From positions 1 to 64,000 of the forward strand of contig VCJN01001560.1 of the NCBI GenBank assembly GCA_006384855.1: a stretch of DNA of 64,000 nt, read 5' to 3'. Made by a program: the position numbers and the translations under genes. The notes beneath the pieces are model-generated. The model was not told where the DNA came from and made no database searches. It was given only the letters and a program-made list of their open reading frames with translations. This document shows, piece after piece, positions 21,810-33,600 of this stretch (position 1 is its first letter; each line of letters starts with the position of its first letter). This stretch comes from Tetraselmis striata. Its lineage: Eukaryota > Chlorophyta > Chlorodendrophyceae > Chlorodendrales > Chlorodendraceae.

Positions 21810-22749
21810 GTGTTGCTCCACATGCGGTGCGGTTCCTGACGCGACAGCTCCGTCGCACCAGTACCGGCGCCGGCACCCCACGCCTGCTGGGATTACCACC
21901 AACCGGCATGTTTCCTTTGGGAGGCGGTTCATCCGCGTCGGAGGTGAGCGGCGGTGCCTGTGTGGGTGTGGATACTGCCCGGCCATTAGGGCTCCCGCCG
22001 CCTGCCGCTCCGCCGACCCAAGCCGCGGCGTGTGCTGCGCCCCGCATAGTCGCCTCGAATATAATATACATGACGCGGGGACGGGGGGGGGGGGGGATTC
22101 GTGCGTTTCGTATGTCGGCGGAAAGGCGTGCGAAGCTGCGGTTGGCGAAGGTGGTGGAAGCAAGCGTGGCGGCGTCGGCGGCGTATTACCGTGCGTGGAT
22201 GCGTGCGCAACCCGGCGGCAGCAAGCGCCGGACTCGGCGTGTGCCGGCGGCAGAGCTGCGAAGCCATGGACACGGTACGGGATGCCAAGTTTGGCTAAGC
22301 AACTGCCGAGGCTGGCGGCTTAACCCCCTTGTCCGGCGGTTGAGGGACGGAAAGTGCGTAGAAGTTGATCGGCAAAGCGGGCATATAAGCCTGGCTGTGC
22401 TAGGTTCCTATTAAATAATGGCGGTTTGTGCAAAGTAATTCGTAGGGGTGGACCATGCAGCGCAGGTAGGGGGCGGTATAAATGAGGCCGGGCACATATA
22501 CTGCTCCACGAAACGACACTGTCGCACGTGTAGTTGAATAGACGCCCCCCCCCCCCCCCCCCCCCGCCGCGGGTCGGCCCGCCGACCCGCCACGGCATGT
22601 AATATCTGTCATGCAGCGCCGGGGTATGTGTGAGTGGATGCCCCGCCGCCACCCCCCCCCCCCCCCCCCCCCATTTACACTTGTGCACTCATTAAGTTTG
22701 GGCTGGTTTCGGAGCAGTACATGTACGTATGTATATACATACAATGGAA
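21810..22749. other. Spacer, GC-rich, poly-C/G runs
   Basis: Overlapping frames on both strands reflect GC bias. The plus-strand Arg-rich frame near 22100-22310 (SAERRAKLRLAKVVEAS) is the best of them but has no start, motif or partner. C runs of 18-22 nt lie at about 22543-22565 and 22651-22672. Confidence 0.4.
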
Positions 22750-23905
22750 CGTAGGACCTGCGCGGAAAGAGGCGGGGCTGGCGGAGTGCGTTGGGGGTGC
22801 GTAGAGTAGCGTGTTGGTGAGATTCGGGGTGCATCGGACGCCGGATGCCCATCCACCCAGCGTAAAAGACGCGTACGTAATATTCACACGCAAATGTGTG
22901 AAAACCGGACATTCCGTGCCGGATGGGTGGGAATACGGCGTCCGATGCAGCCAAAACCCCAGCAACACTCTATTCTATGCACCGCCAATGCACTCCGCCA
23001 GCACCGCCTCATTCTCTGTCGATTTCGAAAACGCCTTCACTCCACCGCTAATTGCAATTGCCACCGTGTAATGTTGTCACGATGTGCGCACACAACAACA
23101 CTACTTACTACCGGTTCCGACGCGGATGGAGGCGAGGCTTGCGGAGTGCGTTGGGGGTGCGTAGAGTAGCGTGCTGCAAATAATTGGGGTGCATCGGACG
23201 CCGGATGCCCATCCACCCGGCGTAAAAGACGCGTAATATTCACACTTTATTAACACACAAATGTGTGAAAACCGGACATTCCGTGCCGGATGGGTGGGAA
23301 TACGGTGTCCGATGCAGCCAAAACCCCAGCAACACGCTATTCTATGCACCGCTAATGCAGCCCGCCAGCACCGCCTCATTCTCTGTCGATTTCGAAAACG
23401 CCTTCACATTATCCACCGCTAATTGCAATTGCCACCGTGTAATGTTGTCACGATGTGCGCACACAACAACACTTACTACCGGTTCCGACGCGGATGGAGG
23501 CGAGGCTTGCGGAGTGCGTTGGGGGTGCGTAGAGTAGCGTGCTGCAAATAATTGGGGTGCATCGGACGCCGGATGCCCATCCACCCGGCGTAAAAGACGC
23601 GTAATATTCACACTTTATTAACACACAAATGTGTGAAAACCGGACATTCCGTGCCGGATGGGTGGGAATACGGCGTCCGATGCAGCCAAAACCCCAGCAA
23701 CACGCTATTCTATGCACCGCCAATGCACTCCGCCAGCACCGCCTCATTCTCTGTCGATTTCGAAAACGCCTTCACATTATCCACCGCTAATAATTGCAAT
23801 TGCCACCGTGTAATGTTGTCACGATGTGCGCACACAACAACACTTACTACCGGTTCCGACGCGGATGGAGGCGAGGCTTGCGGAGTGCACTGGCGGTGCA
23901 CAGAC
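22750..23905. repeat. Satellite: three tandem units of ~360-370 bp with an internal inverted repeat
   Basis: The phrase GTAGAGTAGCGTG recurs at 22801, 23161 and 23529, giving units of 360, 368 and about 370 bp. Identity is highest between units 2 and 3. Each unit contains an imperfect inverted repeat (GCATCGGACGCCGG ... GGCGTCCGATGC) about 85 bp across. Its centre contains ACACAAATGTGTG, itself a palindrome. The end of unit 3 diverges into CACTGGCGGTGC. Confidence 0.9.
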
Positions 23906-24314
23906 TAGCGGGAGACTAGATCCATTGTCGCTTATTTACAAGCACGGGCGGTGCTGCCAGACCTGATCGTCTACGGCCGATATAATATTCACACTATATT
24001 AACATCGGTGCACACCGCCGCACACCGCCGCACACCGCCGCACAACGCTGCGCGCGCACATTCGTCGCACACATTATCCCGGATTCACTCGCCGTATCCA
24101 TTACGCCGTGCTACTTCAACAATAAACATTGCGAAATTACACCGACACAATGCCGCACCGACTAGCTCTTGACAATACGTGCATATAAATAGTAGTGGCG
24201 CGCTGCTCCTCGCCGCCGATGTGTCGTTGACTGCTGCGGAAGGCGGTCGTCGACTGGGTGTTAGTTTCTCCACCTCGGCCGCCCCCCCCCCCCCCCTTCA
24301 CCGCTCACAGCGCC
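23906..24314. other. Spacer after the satellite
   Basis: Contains a tandem CACACCGCCG stretch (about 24010-24045) and a C14 run near 24282-24296. No gene before the ATG at 24315. Confidence 0.5.
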
Positions 24315-24603
24315 ATGGCCGACCTCGCCCCCCCGGGCAAAAGTGGGCGGCGAGCCTTGTTGTCTCGCGTGTCCGCGCCGCCGGCATCGAGGAGGACGAG
24401 AAAGACATGAGGAAACGCGTGACAAGGTGGGCGCGCAACAAAACACTCCATGCTCCACATTAGCACGCATCCACTCGTGGCTAACTTGTGCCGCGCGCAG
24501 GTTCGTCCGGGAGCGCCGTAAGGCCCACCTCAACGCCAAGGCTTCCACAGTGCCAGCGGCGCAACTCGTGGTGGCCGAGGAGGCCGCATCCTCAGCCGCT
24601 TAA
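24315..24603 (+). CDS. Small basic protein, possibly two exons (uncertain)
   Basis: A well-placed ATG (GCCATGGCC, 24315) opens MADLAPPGKSGRRALLSR but meets TGA after 31 codons. The adjacent frame reads AGIEEDEKDMRKRVTR to a donor-like ACAAG|GTGGGC at 24426/24427. It rejoins in phase after GCGCGCAG at 24500 as FVRERRKAHLNAKASTV and continues to TAA at 24601-24603. The highly charged helix suggests a nucleic-acid-binding or coiled-coil tail. A one-base indel between 24350 and 24390 would unify the two frames. No family is recognised. Confidence 0.3.
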
Positions 24604-24675
24604 AGGCGAAACGATTGTGGCTTGTTGTGGGTGTCTGGGCACAGGGGGCGTCCCGACGCGAAGGTAAGGAAGCTC

Positions 24676-24891
24676 ATGGCGGCATCGTCGACGGCACAGC
24701 CTCCCGGGGTGGTGAAGACACTGACGGATGACAAGAAGCGGAAGAGGCCAGTGAAGAAACGCCGAGGTAAGAAACTGACGGTCGCGGAGTCGGAGGCGCA
24801 GGCGGAGGCGGAGGCGGAGGCGGAGGCGGAGGCAGCGAGATCGTCGAAGCGGAGGGTCCCCCGGGCACGCAAGAACAAGAACAAGCAGTAG
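24676..24891 (+). CDS. Short Lys/Arg-rich protein with Ala-Glu repeats
   Basis: ATG 24676 opens 71 codons to TAG 24891. A bipartite-like basic cluster (DDKKRKRPVKKRRGKK) is followed by a run of Ala-Glu dipeptides and a second basic end (SSKRRVPRARKNKNK). This suits a nuclear protein or the C-terminal exon of one. It begins 70 bp after the small ORF before it and may belong to the same transcript. A donor-like GTAAGG lies just before the ATG. The compositional bias means it could also be non-coding. Confidence 0.3.
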   Translation: MAASSTAQPPGVVKTLTDDKKRKRPVKKRRGKKLTVAESEAQAEAEAEAEAEAARSSKRRVPRARKNKNKQ

Positions 24892-25638
24892 CCCCCGCCC
24901 CCTTACCCCCCTCCCCTCACTCCCCCGGCGGGAGCGGCGGGGGGGGGGGGGGGGGGGGGCGACGGGGGGACCACGCCCGCCCGCCTCCCCCCCCCCCCCC
25001 CCGGGCCACATTCCCCGATGGCAGCTGTCGCGAATACTGTAATTCAATCATTCTTCGGCAAACCGCTGCCTGCCCCCGCCCTCCCCCTCGCGAATATCTA
25101 TGTAACGTGAGCACTCTTTGGCAAAACATGGCAGCCAAACCGCCCATCTGATGACCTTTGATCGGACGGCTGGCAGGCCCGTTCAGCAGTACTAGCTATA
25201 ATGTACACAAAATTCCCCACTTTGGCCAAAAAGTACGGCTGAGATTTGCGCTCCCATGTACTAATAGTCGTAGTTATCCACAGGACCACTCGTCATCGTG
25301 CCCGGGTACCGGGTACCGGGTACTAGATACCCGGTACCGGCTCGATAAATATATCGCGTACTACCCGGTACTACACGGACAACCTTGTACCTTATACGTC
25401 AGTGCCATGTAACAATTTACCGGGCTAGTACGACTACCAGAATGATGACAAAAAGGATTTATCGCCCGCCGGCAATAACGCCGGATGTACTCGCACGTAA
25501 CTGGATGGACGTGCCGCCACCAGCAGCAGCCTTCACGGATAAATAATAGTCGCTAGTAGTAGTGCTTCGTCACCCGTATGTCACATCTGAATCTCACAGT
25601 GGGGTCTTTCGACGCAGTGGTAACGTTGTAGATATGTG
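24892..25638. other. Spacer with GGTACC palindromic repeats
   Basis: G and C runs lie at 24938-24959 and 24987-25002. Around 25300-25340 the sequence alternates GGGTACC units and their complement (CCGGGTACTAGATACCCGG), a short cruciform-capable stretch. No gene is supported. 25545-25602 resembles a minus-strand segment at 18.0-18.1 kb and may belong to the left end of the following element. Confidence 0.5.
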
Positions 25639-26082
25639 TAGAATTGTGTTCTTGGGGTTTCCTTTTTCCTTCCCCTGCACATGGCTGGGGTTTGCGGGGG
25701 TCGACACCAGTTGCGATCTCGGCGCCACGCCAGGAATCGACCACGGGCAATCTTGGTGCTTCAACATTGAGAAGCCGATGTACGGTACTTTGCGTGCCGC
25801 CCGCGGCGAAAACAGCGGTAACTCCCGTACCCATCAAATCTTATAAAACCATCGGCGTCAGCTAGACTAGACCACTACTCTCTTAAGTGTTGCGATGGCC
25901 TCTTGCCCGCACAACACTAACTAACTCGCGGTTTCGGACCGTGCAGAGTGCTCAGGCCCTCGGAAACGGTAAAAAACGTTCCACCCTCCGCTCTTCCTGC
26001 TACTACATGAGCAACTCAAGCCGATGCTCTTCTTTTATTTCTTCCCCACGCGGCTCCCTCCCCGACAACCCCTTTGCTATAT

Positions 26083-27109
26083 ATGTCTGGCAGCGGCTCA
26101 CCCACCGCCCCCAAGATGGTCGACGCCGGCAAGGCGGCGGCTGTCGGGAGCGTCGAGACGGCGACTACTACTCAAGAATCCATTGAGGCGGCGCGTAGTC
26201 GTGAGGCGGAAGACACAAGAATGAAGCAACTCATCCAAGAGCAGCTCTCCAGGTTGTTCACCACTCAAGATACTCCTATGCCGCCGCCAGCTGTCGCCGG
26301 TGAAGAGGACGCCATTCCGGGCGGGAACGAGTCCCGCGCCGGTGGTCAGGACCGGAACGTCCGTGCGCCCTTCGCCCCTTCGAGCGAACCACACTACCTT
26401 GATTGGAATACAGCCCTCGCTACGGCTCTGCCCGGGGTTTCGAGAACGGGATGCCTCCCGACAGTCTGCGACTCCATGGTCTCTTCCCCATCGCCCTCGA
26501 CCATGTGCTCGAGTACCCGCTTGGTAACCCTCGCCTCCAGCCGGCAGCGGATGAGCACTACCACTCCGCCGCGTGCTACGGGGCTTTCATCGCCGGCTCG
26601 GCTGTCGAGCTGCGTAAGCTACTGGCGGCGGCATGCGTAACCTACGGAATTACGCCGGCTTTTGGACAGTGGCTACTCGAGGCCATCGTCCACATCATGG
26701 AGGGCATCGACGACGGGCATCGGTTCCGCTTGGCTTACATGGGATATGCGGATGCACCATGGCGACACTTTCGCCCTCGACGTCGTGCGGGAGCGCTATC
26801 TCCGCCCTGGCACTGAGAACCTGGGTCGCCCAAGTTCACCGCGAGATGCTGGAGCTCTACATGGACCACGTCTACGACGCCAACATCGCGAGCGCCGCAA
26901 AAAACCACCGCCCGTCAACGTTTCGGCGGCGCCTTCCGGTGCAACGACGGCTACCGGGACGGCGGCGGCGGCAGCTGCGAAAACTCTAAGACTACGCATC
27001 CGGGGCAGGAGGCGGCGGCGACACAAGCCACGTTCGCGAAGGACGCCACCAAGGACTCCGGTACGGGCAGGGCGAAAGCTGCGACCCCCACGGTCGACAA
27101 GGCCGAATG
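26083..27109 (+). pseudogene. ORF1 (Gag-like) of recombinase element copy 2
   Basis: ATG 26083 opens MSGSGSPTAPKMVDAGK and a charged helical segment (EDTRMKQLIQEQLSRLF) to about 26430. There a one-base shift in CCCGGGG moves the reading to the next frame (GMPPDSLRLHGLFPIALDHV ... ACYGAFIAGSAVELRK ... DGHRFRLAYMGY). Another shift near 26780 leads through VVRERYLRPGTENL to the C-terminus TPTVDKAE and TGA at about 27107-27109. Copy 1 is open across the second region, so these are copy-specific lesions. No enzymatic motif is seen. Gag-like function is inferred only from position and from conservation in both copies. Confidence 0.55.
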
Positions 27110-27382
27110 ATGGGGTGCTCCGCCGTGCCGACCTCTGGCAGCTGCGTTTCGAGGACACGCCGCCGGGCGCGCCTTCCATGCTACGCTGCACTAGAGTCGT
27201 CGGCATGAGCGGGACCCCCTCACCGCTGACCCTCCTGCGCGAGCCGTTATCCTCCGCCTACCCTCACCGGGGTCAACCCCTCCGACTCCACTCCGTTCTT
27301 CCACATTACGAGTCTACACCGACTCGTCCCCGTTTCTGGTGCCCCCCCCCCCCCCCCCCCCGACCTGCCCCGCAAACCCTCT

Positions 27383-28770
27383 TTGCCCGCCGCCCGCGCA
27401 GTGAGCTCTCGCGGATTGCTAGACGAGCCATGTACTCACGTGACTCTCGCTACGAGGTCAGCGGCTACAAGACCCTGCCATCATGGGATCAGCACCATTC
27501 GTTCTGCACCTGGTCATTTTGTCACCACCCGGCGAGCACCACCCTCAAGCCCGGAAGCAACGTACGGAGCGTTCCGGCCAGTCCGCCTCCCTACGACGAT
27601 ACCTACCTATTTCATCGCCGACGCCGAAGCGACGACCCCTTGGCGCGAGCTCATGCGAGGTGGCATCGAGGCCCTCTACTACGGCACGGACGACTGTGGC
27701 GCCAAGGTGCTCGACCGGCCGATAATCTCGCTCACGGCCAGCACCTACTCCAACTACGAAGGCAAGATTCGCCTCTTCGCGGAGTTTTGCATCGACGAGG
27801 AAGGCATCTCCCCCCTGGACAACATCAACCCTACCTGCGTCCGCTACCTCGCCGAGGTTGCGGAGCGCCGCACCATCGGCGCCGGCTCTCTGCAACCCTA
27901 CCTCTCGGCCAGCAACACCTTCCTTCGTCACACCGGTCGGGATGACGCCCCGGCCACCGGCCCAGCCACCGGCGACATGAAGCGCACCTTCATATCCGCC
28001 AGCTCAAGACTAGCGAGGAGCTGCGGCGCGCCTCCTTTCCATGCGATGTCATCACCGTCATCCTCGACAACTTTGCTACCCTTCCCATGGCCACCCCCGG
28101 CTATAGCACCATCCTCCGCGAAGGCGCCGCGGTATGCTTAACATTTATGTTTTTCTCCTCCCGTGGTGAGGCAAGCGTCTCATGCCGACTCATCCGCGTG
28201 ATATGGCCATGGGCACCCACACCATCACCCTCTTCGTCAACCGCGCGAAGGGAGGACATCGCAAGCGTCGAGACGGGTTCCAGTCCCTACTACAAATACC
28301 TGCCACTGCCGTGCCCGCGTCTACAACCCTTCTCCGGCGCTTCATCGCGTACCGCGACGCAACGTTCCGGGCGGCAGCCCCCTCCGCCAAGCAACCTGGC
28401 CGATTATAGGCGCTCCCCGGCGACAAGGCTACCCCGCCCCTTACGTGGAACGTCCCCACCCTCGGCGACTGGCTTAAACGGGCCGTCGGCCGCATCAATC
28501 GAGCCCCGCCCCCTCGAAGGGTTCGCGTGGGCCTACTCGCACTCCTTACGGAAGGGCGCGGCGTCCGGCTCAAACGAGCAGGCGAGCCCCATGACAAAAT
28601 CCGCCACTGGCGGGGCGGCTGGGCCCGCAATTCTGCAGTAATCAACGAATACATCGACCCGACAACGCTTCCTACCCGCGCCGCCGCGCTTCTATTCGGC
28701 TGGCTCTCCCCCTTTGTGGTCCTTCGCGGTCTTCTCAACAACCCTCCCGCTCATCCGTCGGGCGCCGCCT
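27383..28770 (+). pseudogene. Tyrosine recombinase of element copy 2
   Basis: The N-terminal core-binding domain is open here (TYSNYEGKIRLFAEFCIDEEG, PTCVRYLAEVAERRT, GSLQPYLSASNTFLRHTG). The frame then shifts near 27980-28000 to continue as LRRASFPCDVITVILDNF, TILREGAAVCLTFMFF and SRGEASVSC (box I region). HxxR is at 28540-28551 (YSHSLRKGAAS). The Tyr nucleophile (INEYIDP, 28650-28652) lies in a different frame, so an indel separates the catalytic residues. The order core-binding domain, box I, HxxR, GGW, Tyr matches the DIRS/Crypton recombinase class. Unlike copy 1 it lacks the TAG in VRYLAEV. The two copies together show the ancestral protein plan, but neither is intact. Confidence 0.65.
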
Positions 28771-29363
28771 CGCCCCCGCCCTCCGCAGTCATGAAGACCG
28801 AGGTGGCTAATCCTCCCTGCCTACCTCCCTTTGAAACGTCTAGAGCTGTGTTCTTGGGGTTTCCCTTTTCCCTCTCTGAACCTAGGGTATGTGGGGATCG
28901 ACATCAGCTGCCCGCAATCTCGGCGCCACGCCAGGAATCGACCACGGGCAATCTTGGTGCTTCAACACTGAGAAGCCGATGTACGGCACTTTGCGTGCCG
29001 CCCGCGGCAAAAACAGCGGTCACGCCCGTACCCATCAAATCTTATAAAACCATCAGCGTCCACTAGACTGGACCTCTCTCTTAGTTTTGTGCTGGCCTCT
29101 TGCCCGCACAACCCGCCGCCCTCCCTCCCTCTACTTTGTGGCTCTTTGCCGCGAGTAACCCGCCCTTTCCGTGTAAGTAAGCCTGCGCACGTTTCGGCTA
29201 ATCTTCCCTGCCTACCTTTGAAACCGCCGGCGAGTGGACGGATAAAAACCCCGCCCCGCGGGCGGTACCTCGGGACGAAGTACTTTACGCATTACTACGC
29301 GGCACCGAGTTAATGTGCGGAGTAGAGCTTACTACCCTGTCTGTACCTGTAGTCGCCACGAGT

Positions 29364-30628
29364 ACTGGTACGGACCGCCCGCTCGGCGCCCTCCCGCCTG
29401 CGCTTGCTCACCTTCCAACCGCTTCGCAACTACTGTTCCCATTGAGTCGTGCTGTACCGGTACCGACCGTCCACCACCGTGGTGTCCCCGCTTCGCCCAC
29501 CACTCTTCCCCTCCAGCCTTCATCCAGATTCTCCTATCGTGTGACGGTGGGGCGTTGCGAATCTGGCCTTGGGGTTCCCTGAGACCGGGGCGGACAACCG
29601 CTGCATACGGTAGTGGCAGACGGTGAGTCGGACTGAGCCTCCGGCGGCCGGGCGGCGGAGTCCTCCAGGTTTACCCCGAGGCCGACTCTCCCCCCCACAC
29701 GGGGGCGGCTCTCGTGCGACATCCGTCACCCTAACTGACTTCGCGCAAAAATAAACGCGTCACACGCAGGAGTACAGGTTGTAGGTCGGGAGCGCACGTG
29801 AGGGTTAGGCGTGGTGCGGTCCTGCGGCCGGAGGGGATGTAGCCTAGGCGGCTTTTCGCCGCGGTGCTATTGACGAGCTTGCGTGACGCACCATCGGGGC
29901 CAACCGACTGTTTGCCCAATCGCGTGGCGAGTAACACCGGTAATGAACACCGAGCACTTGAGCAAGCGAGCGGCGGGCTGCCTGGGACACCTGTTAGGCT
30001 AGTTGTCTTGCATGAGACGGGAAGTGGGGGGTCGTCTTGTCTCAGGACTGGACCGGAACAGGCTCCGGGCCGGGGCGTCTTATAGGGGAAACAGCGAGGG
30101 TACCGGTATAGTGGAACACGTGTTTCTTCGCACAGCGCCGGGAGGGTGGGAGGATATCCGCGCCGCCAAAGCTTACCGCCAGCTCGACGATGTGTCAGCG
30201 AGATGGCTGCGGTGACCTTCTCCAACCCTAACTCCGTTCCCCCTGATTCCCCGGAGAGCAGCCGAGCGGGGTGGTGGAAGCTAGGTCGCGGAGTTGTTTG
30301 GTTTCAGCCTAGCAGTGCCACCGAGCAGCCAACAGAAAAAATATTATCGTGCAAAACCCGCAAAAATTCAGCCGCCGCTCCCCGCCGGTGAACAGACCGG
30401 CGTCGCCCCAGCCTGGCGCGCCACAGCTGCACGGCTTGAGTACCGGTGCTGGCCACTGACCCTGCGGTGCTGCTGCCGCGGCGTAGGTGTTGGCCCGACG
30501 TGCTAGGCGCCGATGAGGCGAAGCTGACGGCGGGACCGGCACAGCTCTTCCAAGTGATTTGAGTAAAACGACCGCGCCTAGGTGGTTGGCATCTCTAGCG
30601 ACCGGGCGTCGTCGACTGCGGTGGTGTG
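29364..30628. other. Spacer and presumed promoter/5' UTR of the STAND gene
   Basis: No gene is supported. A 164-codon minus-strand frame (29731-30225) lacks motifs. The last few hundred bases should hold the promoter and leader of the STAND gene; I could not identify a reliable TATA box or other element. Confidence 0.5.
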
Positions 30629-33600
30629 ATGACAACGGGGCTGATGAGTCCCGCGGGCGGCATATCGCCGTCCGGCAAGAATGTGGCGGGCATAGCGGGT
30701 GAATTGGGCTCGGTAGTGGTCTCCATCGTGGACCCTGAGTTCCGGGCCTCCCTGGGCGAGCTACCGCGGCCCCCGTCGGCGCAAACCGGCGAGACGCCCA
30801 CGAGCGTGGAAGCCGCCCTGGTGGCCGAGCTGGCTGCCGCCGATGCGGCACCACAGCAGGTGGCAGATGCGCCGGTGGCCACGAGCTACCGTCCGTCAGG
30901 CCCGGCGGACGCTAACTGGCTGGGTGGGCAGGACGCGGTGGTGAAGACGGCGGAGCGGCTGCTCGGCGAGGAGGAGCTGCCGATGCTGATGCTGTGCGGC
31001 GGCCCCGGGCACGGCAAGAGCACGGTGGCCCGCGCTGTGGCGGTGCGCCTGCAAGCGGCCGGTACCTGGGTGAACACCGGCACAGCCTACACCGCCAACC
31101 TGCGCGACCTCACCGACCCGGACTGCGTCGTGGGGCACCTCGGAGTCGCCATCGGCGCTATCACCGCCGCGCAGCGTCGGCGCGCCGGCATGTCGCTCGA
31201 CGAGCTGCTGCCGTACGTCGCCAAGCACCACGCGGACCCCAGCGAGCGCATCGGCATCGTCCTCGACGACTGCGATTACTTGCTGCTGGGCGAAACCGCG
31301 CGCATCGCGCTGCACGACACGCTGCGCGCCATCCTCGACGCCGCGCCCGGGCTGCAGTTCTTGCTGACGGCGCAGCAGCCGCTCCGAGTGCCCGGCGACG
31401 GCGGCGCCGTACCCTGCGTGCTGGTCCCGCGCCTGGGCCGTGAGGCCGCCACCGACGTGCTCGCTCGACTCACGCCCAATCTGAACGCCTCCGAGGCTGC
31501 GCAGCTGGCCAACCTAGCGGGCGGCGTGCCCGCCACGCTCTACGCGCTGAGCTGTGCGGTGGGGAATGGCGTCTCTGCGGCTGACCTGATTGCGCACGCC
31601 TCAGGCAGCGGATGCCTGCACAGCGGCGCCCCACAGTTGGCCAGCCTTGCTGAGGCCTGCAGCTACAGCCTCGGCACGCTGGTGAATGAGTACCGCGATG
31701 CGCTGGTATTGCTAGGCATCTTCCCTGGGCCATTTGACATAGAGGGCGCTGCTGCCGTGCTGGGCGTGCGCGGGAAGGTCATGGTCACCGGCCTGCTGAA
31801 GGTGCGCTCCGTCACCCCGCCTCCCTCCTTCCCTCTCTTCGCGTGCATGCCCTCAATGCTCAGGTCAGGCGCTTTGTTGGTGCTAGGAGCACTTGTTTTC
31901 TTCAGAGCGTTTTGTCATTGGTAGGGGTGTCGATGGGCCTCACAGTGTGGTGGGCGCATGAAGCAATGTGAGATAGGGGCCTAGATGCTTTTATCGCATG
32001 GAGCATCCACACCTATCACCAGTTTGCCTGCACATCTTTATTCTTAAAGCCTGCAATTATGTTGAAGCTTTGCTGACGCTGTGCCAAATTCTGCCCCTGC
32101 AGGTCCTCACGCAGGCGCATGTTATCCTCCGCAGCAGCCAGGGCGAAGGAAGCATGTACGTTCTGCACCCTCTTGTGCGCGACGTGCTGGCCAGCGATGC
32201 CGCCGGCTACATCTCTGCCCGCAGCGAGCGCTACGAAGCGGCGCGTGCCCGCTTTGTGGAGCACTTTGGCGCCCTCTTCCAGCGCGTGGGGCGGGAGTAC
32301 GCCTGCAACGCCGTGGCGGGCGACGCGCACAGCAAGTTCCTGGCTCACCGGCACAGCATCGACGCCATGATGCGCTGGGTGGGCACGCCGGCGCAGCCGC
32401 CGCGTTGCGAGGCGCTGTACTGCAGCCTGCTGTGGAGCTCCTGGGACATGCTGCAGCAGCTGCTGCGGCTGCCGGAGCTGGAGGTCTTCACCCGGCAGTG
32501 CGTCGCCATGGCGCAGGACGTGGATGACAAGCCCGCCGAGGCGCAGGCGCTGGTGATGGACGCCTGGGTTCTGGTGCAGCACGGGCGCTACCAGGCGGCA
32601 CTGGAGGAGCTCGACCGCGCCAGTGAGATTCTCCAGGTAAATACGACCCCTGTCATGGGCTCTGACAACTCTCTGACAGCCCAGTAGGGCAGTTTTGGGC
32701 TCTCGAATTCGGGTTACTATGGTTGCTGGATAGTTGCTGAGTAGAACGTCTCTTGGGTCTGCACTTTTCTTATAAAGGGTTACATAGGTATTCAGGTGTG
32801 TGAGCTAGGAGCTTGTCACACACAGACAGACAATTACGAATTGAACCACGGGCGCTCTGAATGCTAATGGCATTGCGCCATACGCGGTGAATGAAGTCAT
32901 GTAGTTTATGGGGTTGGCCTTTGCGGCGGTTCCTGCGTGTACTAAAGACATGTTCTAAGAGTTCGGATCTATTCCAGGGCGTAGTCGGCCTGAGTTTCTC
33001 CTGCATAGCATCTGGGCGCAATTCCTCAGTTGTATCTCACAGCATGCCCTGTGTTACATTGCAAGATATGCTCACCGGCATCGTCACAGTATAAATAAGA
33101 GCAGAACACGCCAGTTCATCCATTATTCTTTTATCTGACGCCGCATGGCTGTCTGCGCTGTTTGTGTGCGCAGGCGGTGCATGCTAACGGGCATGCGGAC
33201 CTGGCAACGGAGATGGTAGTGCGTGCCTGCGCCCTCATGGGTCGTGGCAGCTTCGCTGAGGCCAAGCCCACGCTGCAGAGGGCTCTTGAGCTCCGCGTCG
33301 CGGCCTTTGGGTGGGGCCATCCGCAAGTGGCGGAAGTGCAGTGCCACCTGGGCGCGCTGCTGATGGAAACGGCCGATTTCGACGCAGCCGAGCCCCTCCA
33401 GCGTGCGGCGCTCGAAGTGCGAAAGTCCCGCCTCGGCGACGAGCACCCCGCGGTGGCGACGAGCCTGTTGCGCCTCGCGCAGCTGTGCGCCGCCGTCGGT
33501 GACTGGCCGGAGGCTGAGGAGCACTACCGGTCGACGATTGCCATCGCGCGCAAGCTATACGGGCCAGAGCACGAGCTGATCGGCAGCGCCCTAACCGGTC

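Larger units (their letters stand above)
25639..29363 (+). mobile_element. Tyrosine-recombinase element, copy 2 (near full length, split direct repeats)
   Basis: A 277-bp left repeat A1 (25639-25915) is repeated as A2 (28841-29112) with about 88-90% identity by eye. A short second repeat B1 (about 28805-28838; GGCTAATCCTCCCTGCCTACC) recurs beyond A2 as B2 (about 29194-29226). The A1-ORFs-B1-A2-B2 order is the split-repeat design of PAT/TOC-like DIRS elements. The right end includes an inverted-repeat segment. ORF1 starts at ATG 26083 and the recombinase lies at about 27.4-28.7 kb. The 2.9 kb interior has no room for, and no sign of, reverse transcriptase plus RNase H. It is therefore either a non-autonomous DIRS-like element or a Crypton-like DNA element with terminal repeats. 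It ends 1.27 kb upstream of the STAND gene. Confidence 0.82.

Noticed and set aside
29731..30225. 164-codon minus-strand frame upstream of the STAND gene
   Set aside because: No recognisable domain, start context or splice partner; composition is typical of random GC-rich DNA.
32016..32582. Long minus-strand frames opposite the STAND-TPR exons (also 31276-31733, 33936-34340, 35268-35973)
   Set aside because: They are mirror images of GC-rich coding exons, have His/Arg/Gln-biased composition and no motifs. The plus strand gives a continuous, in-phase, motif-rich protein.
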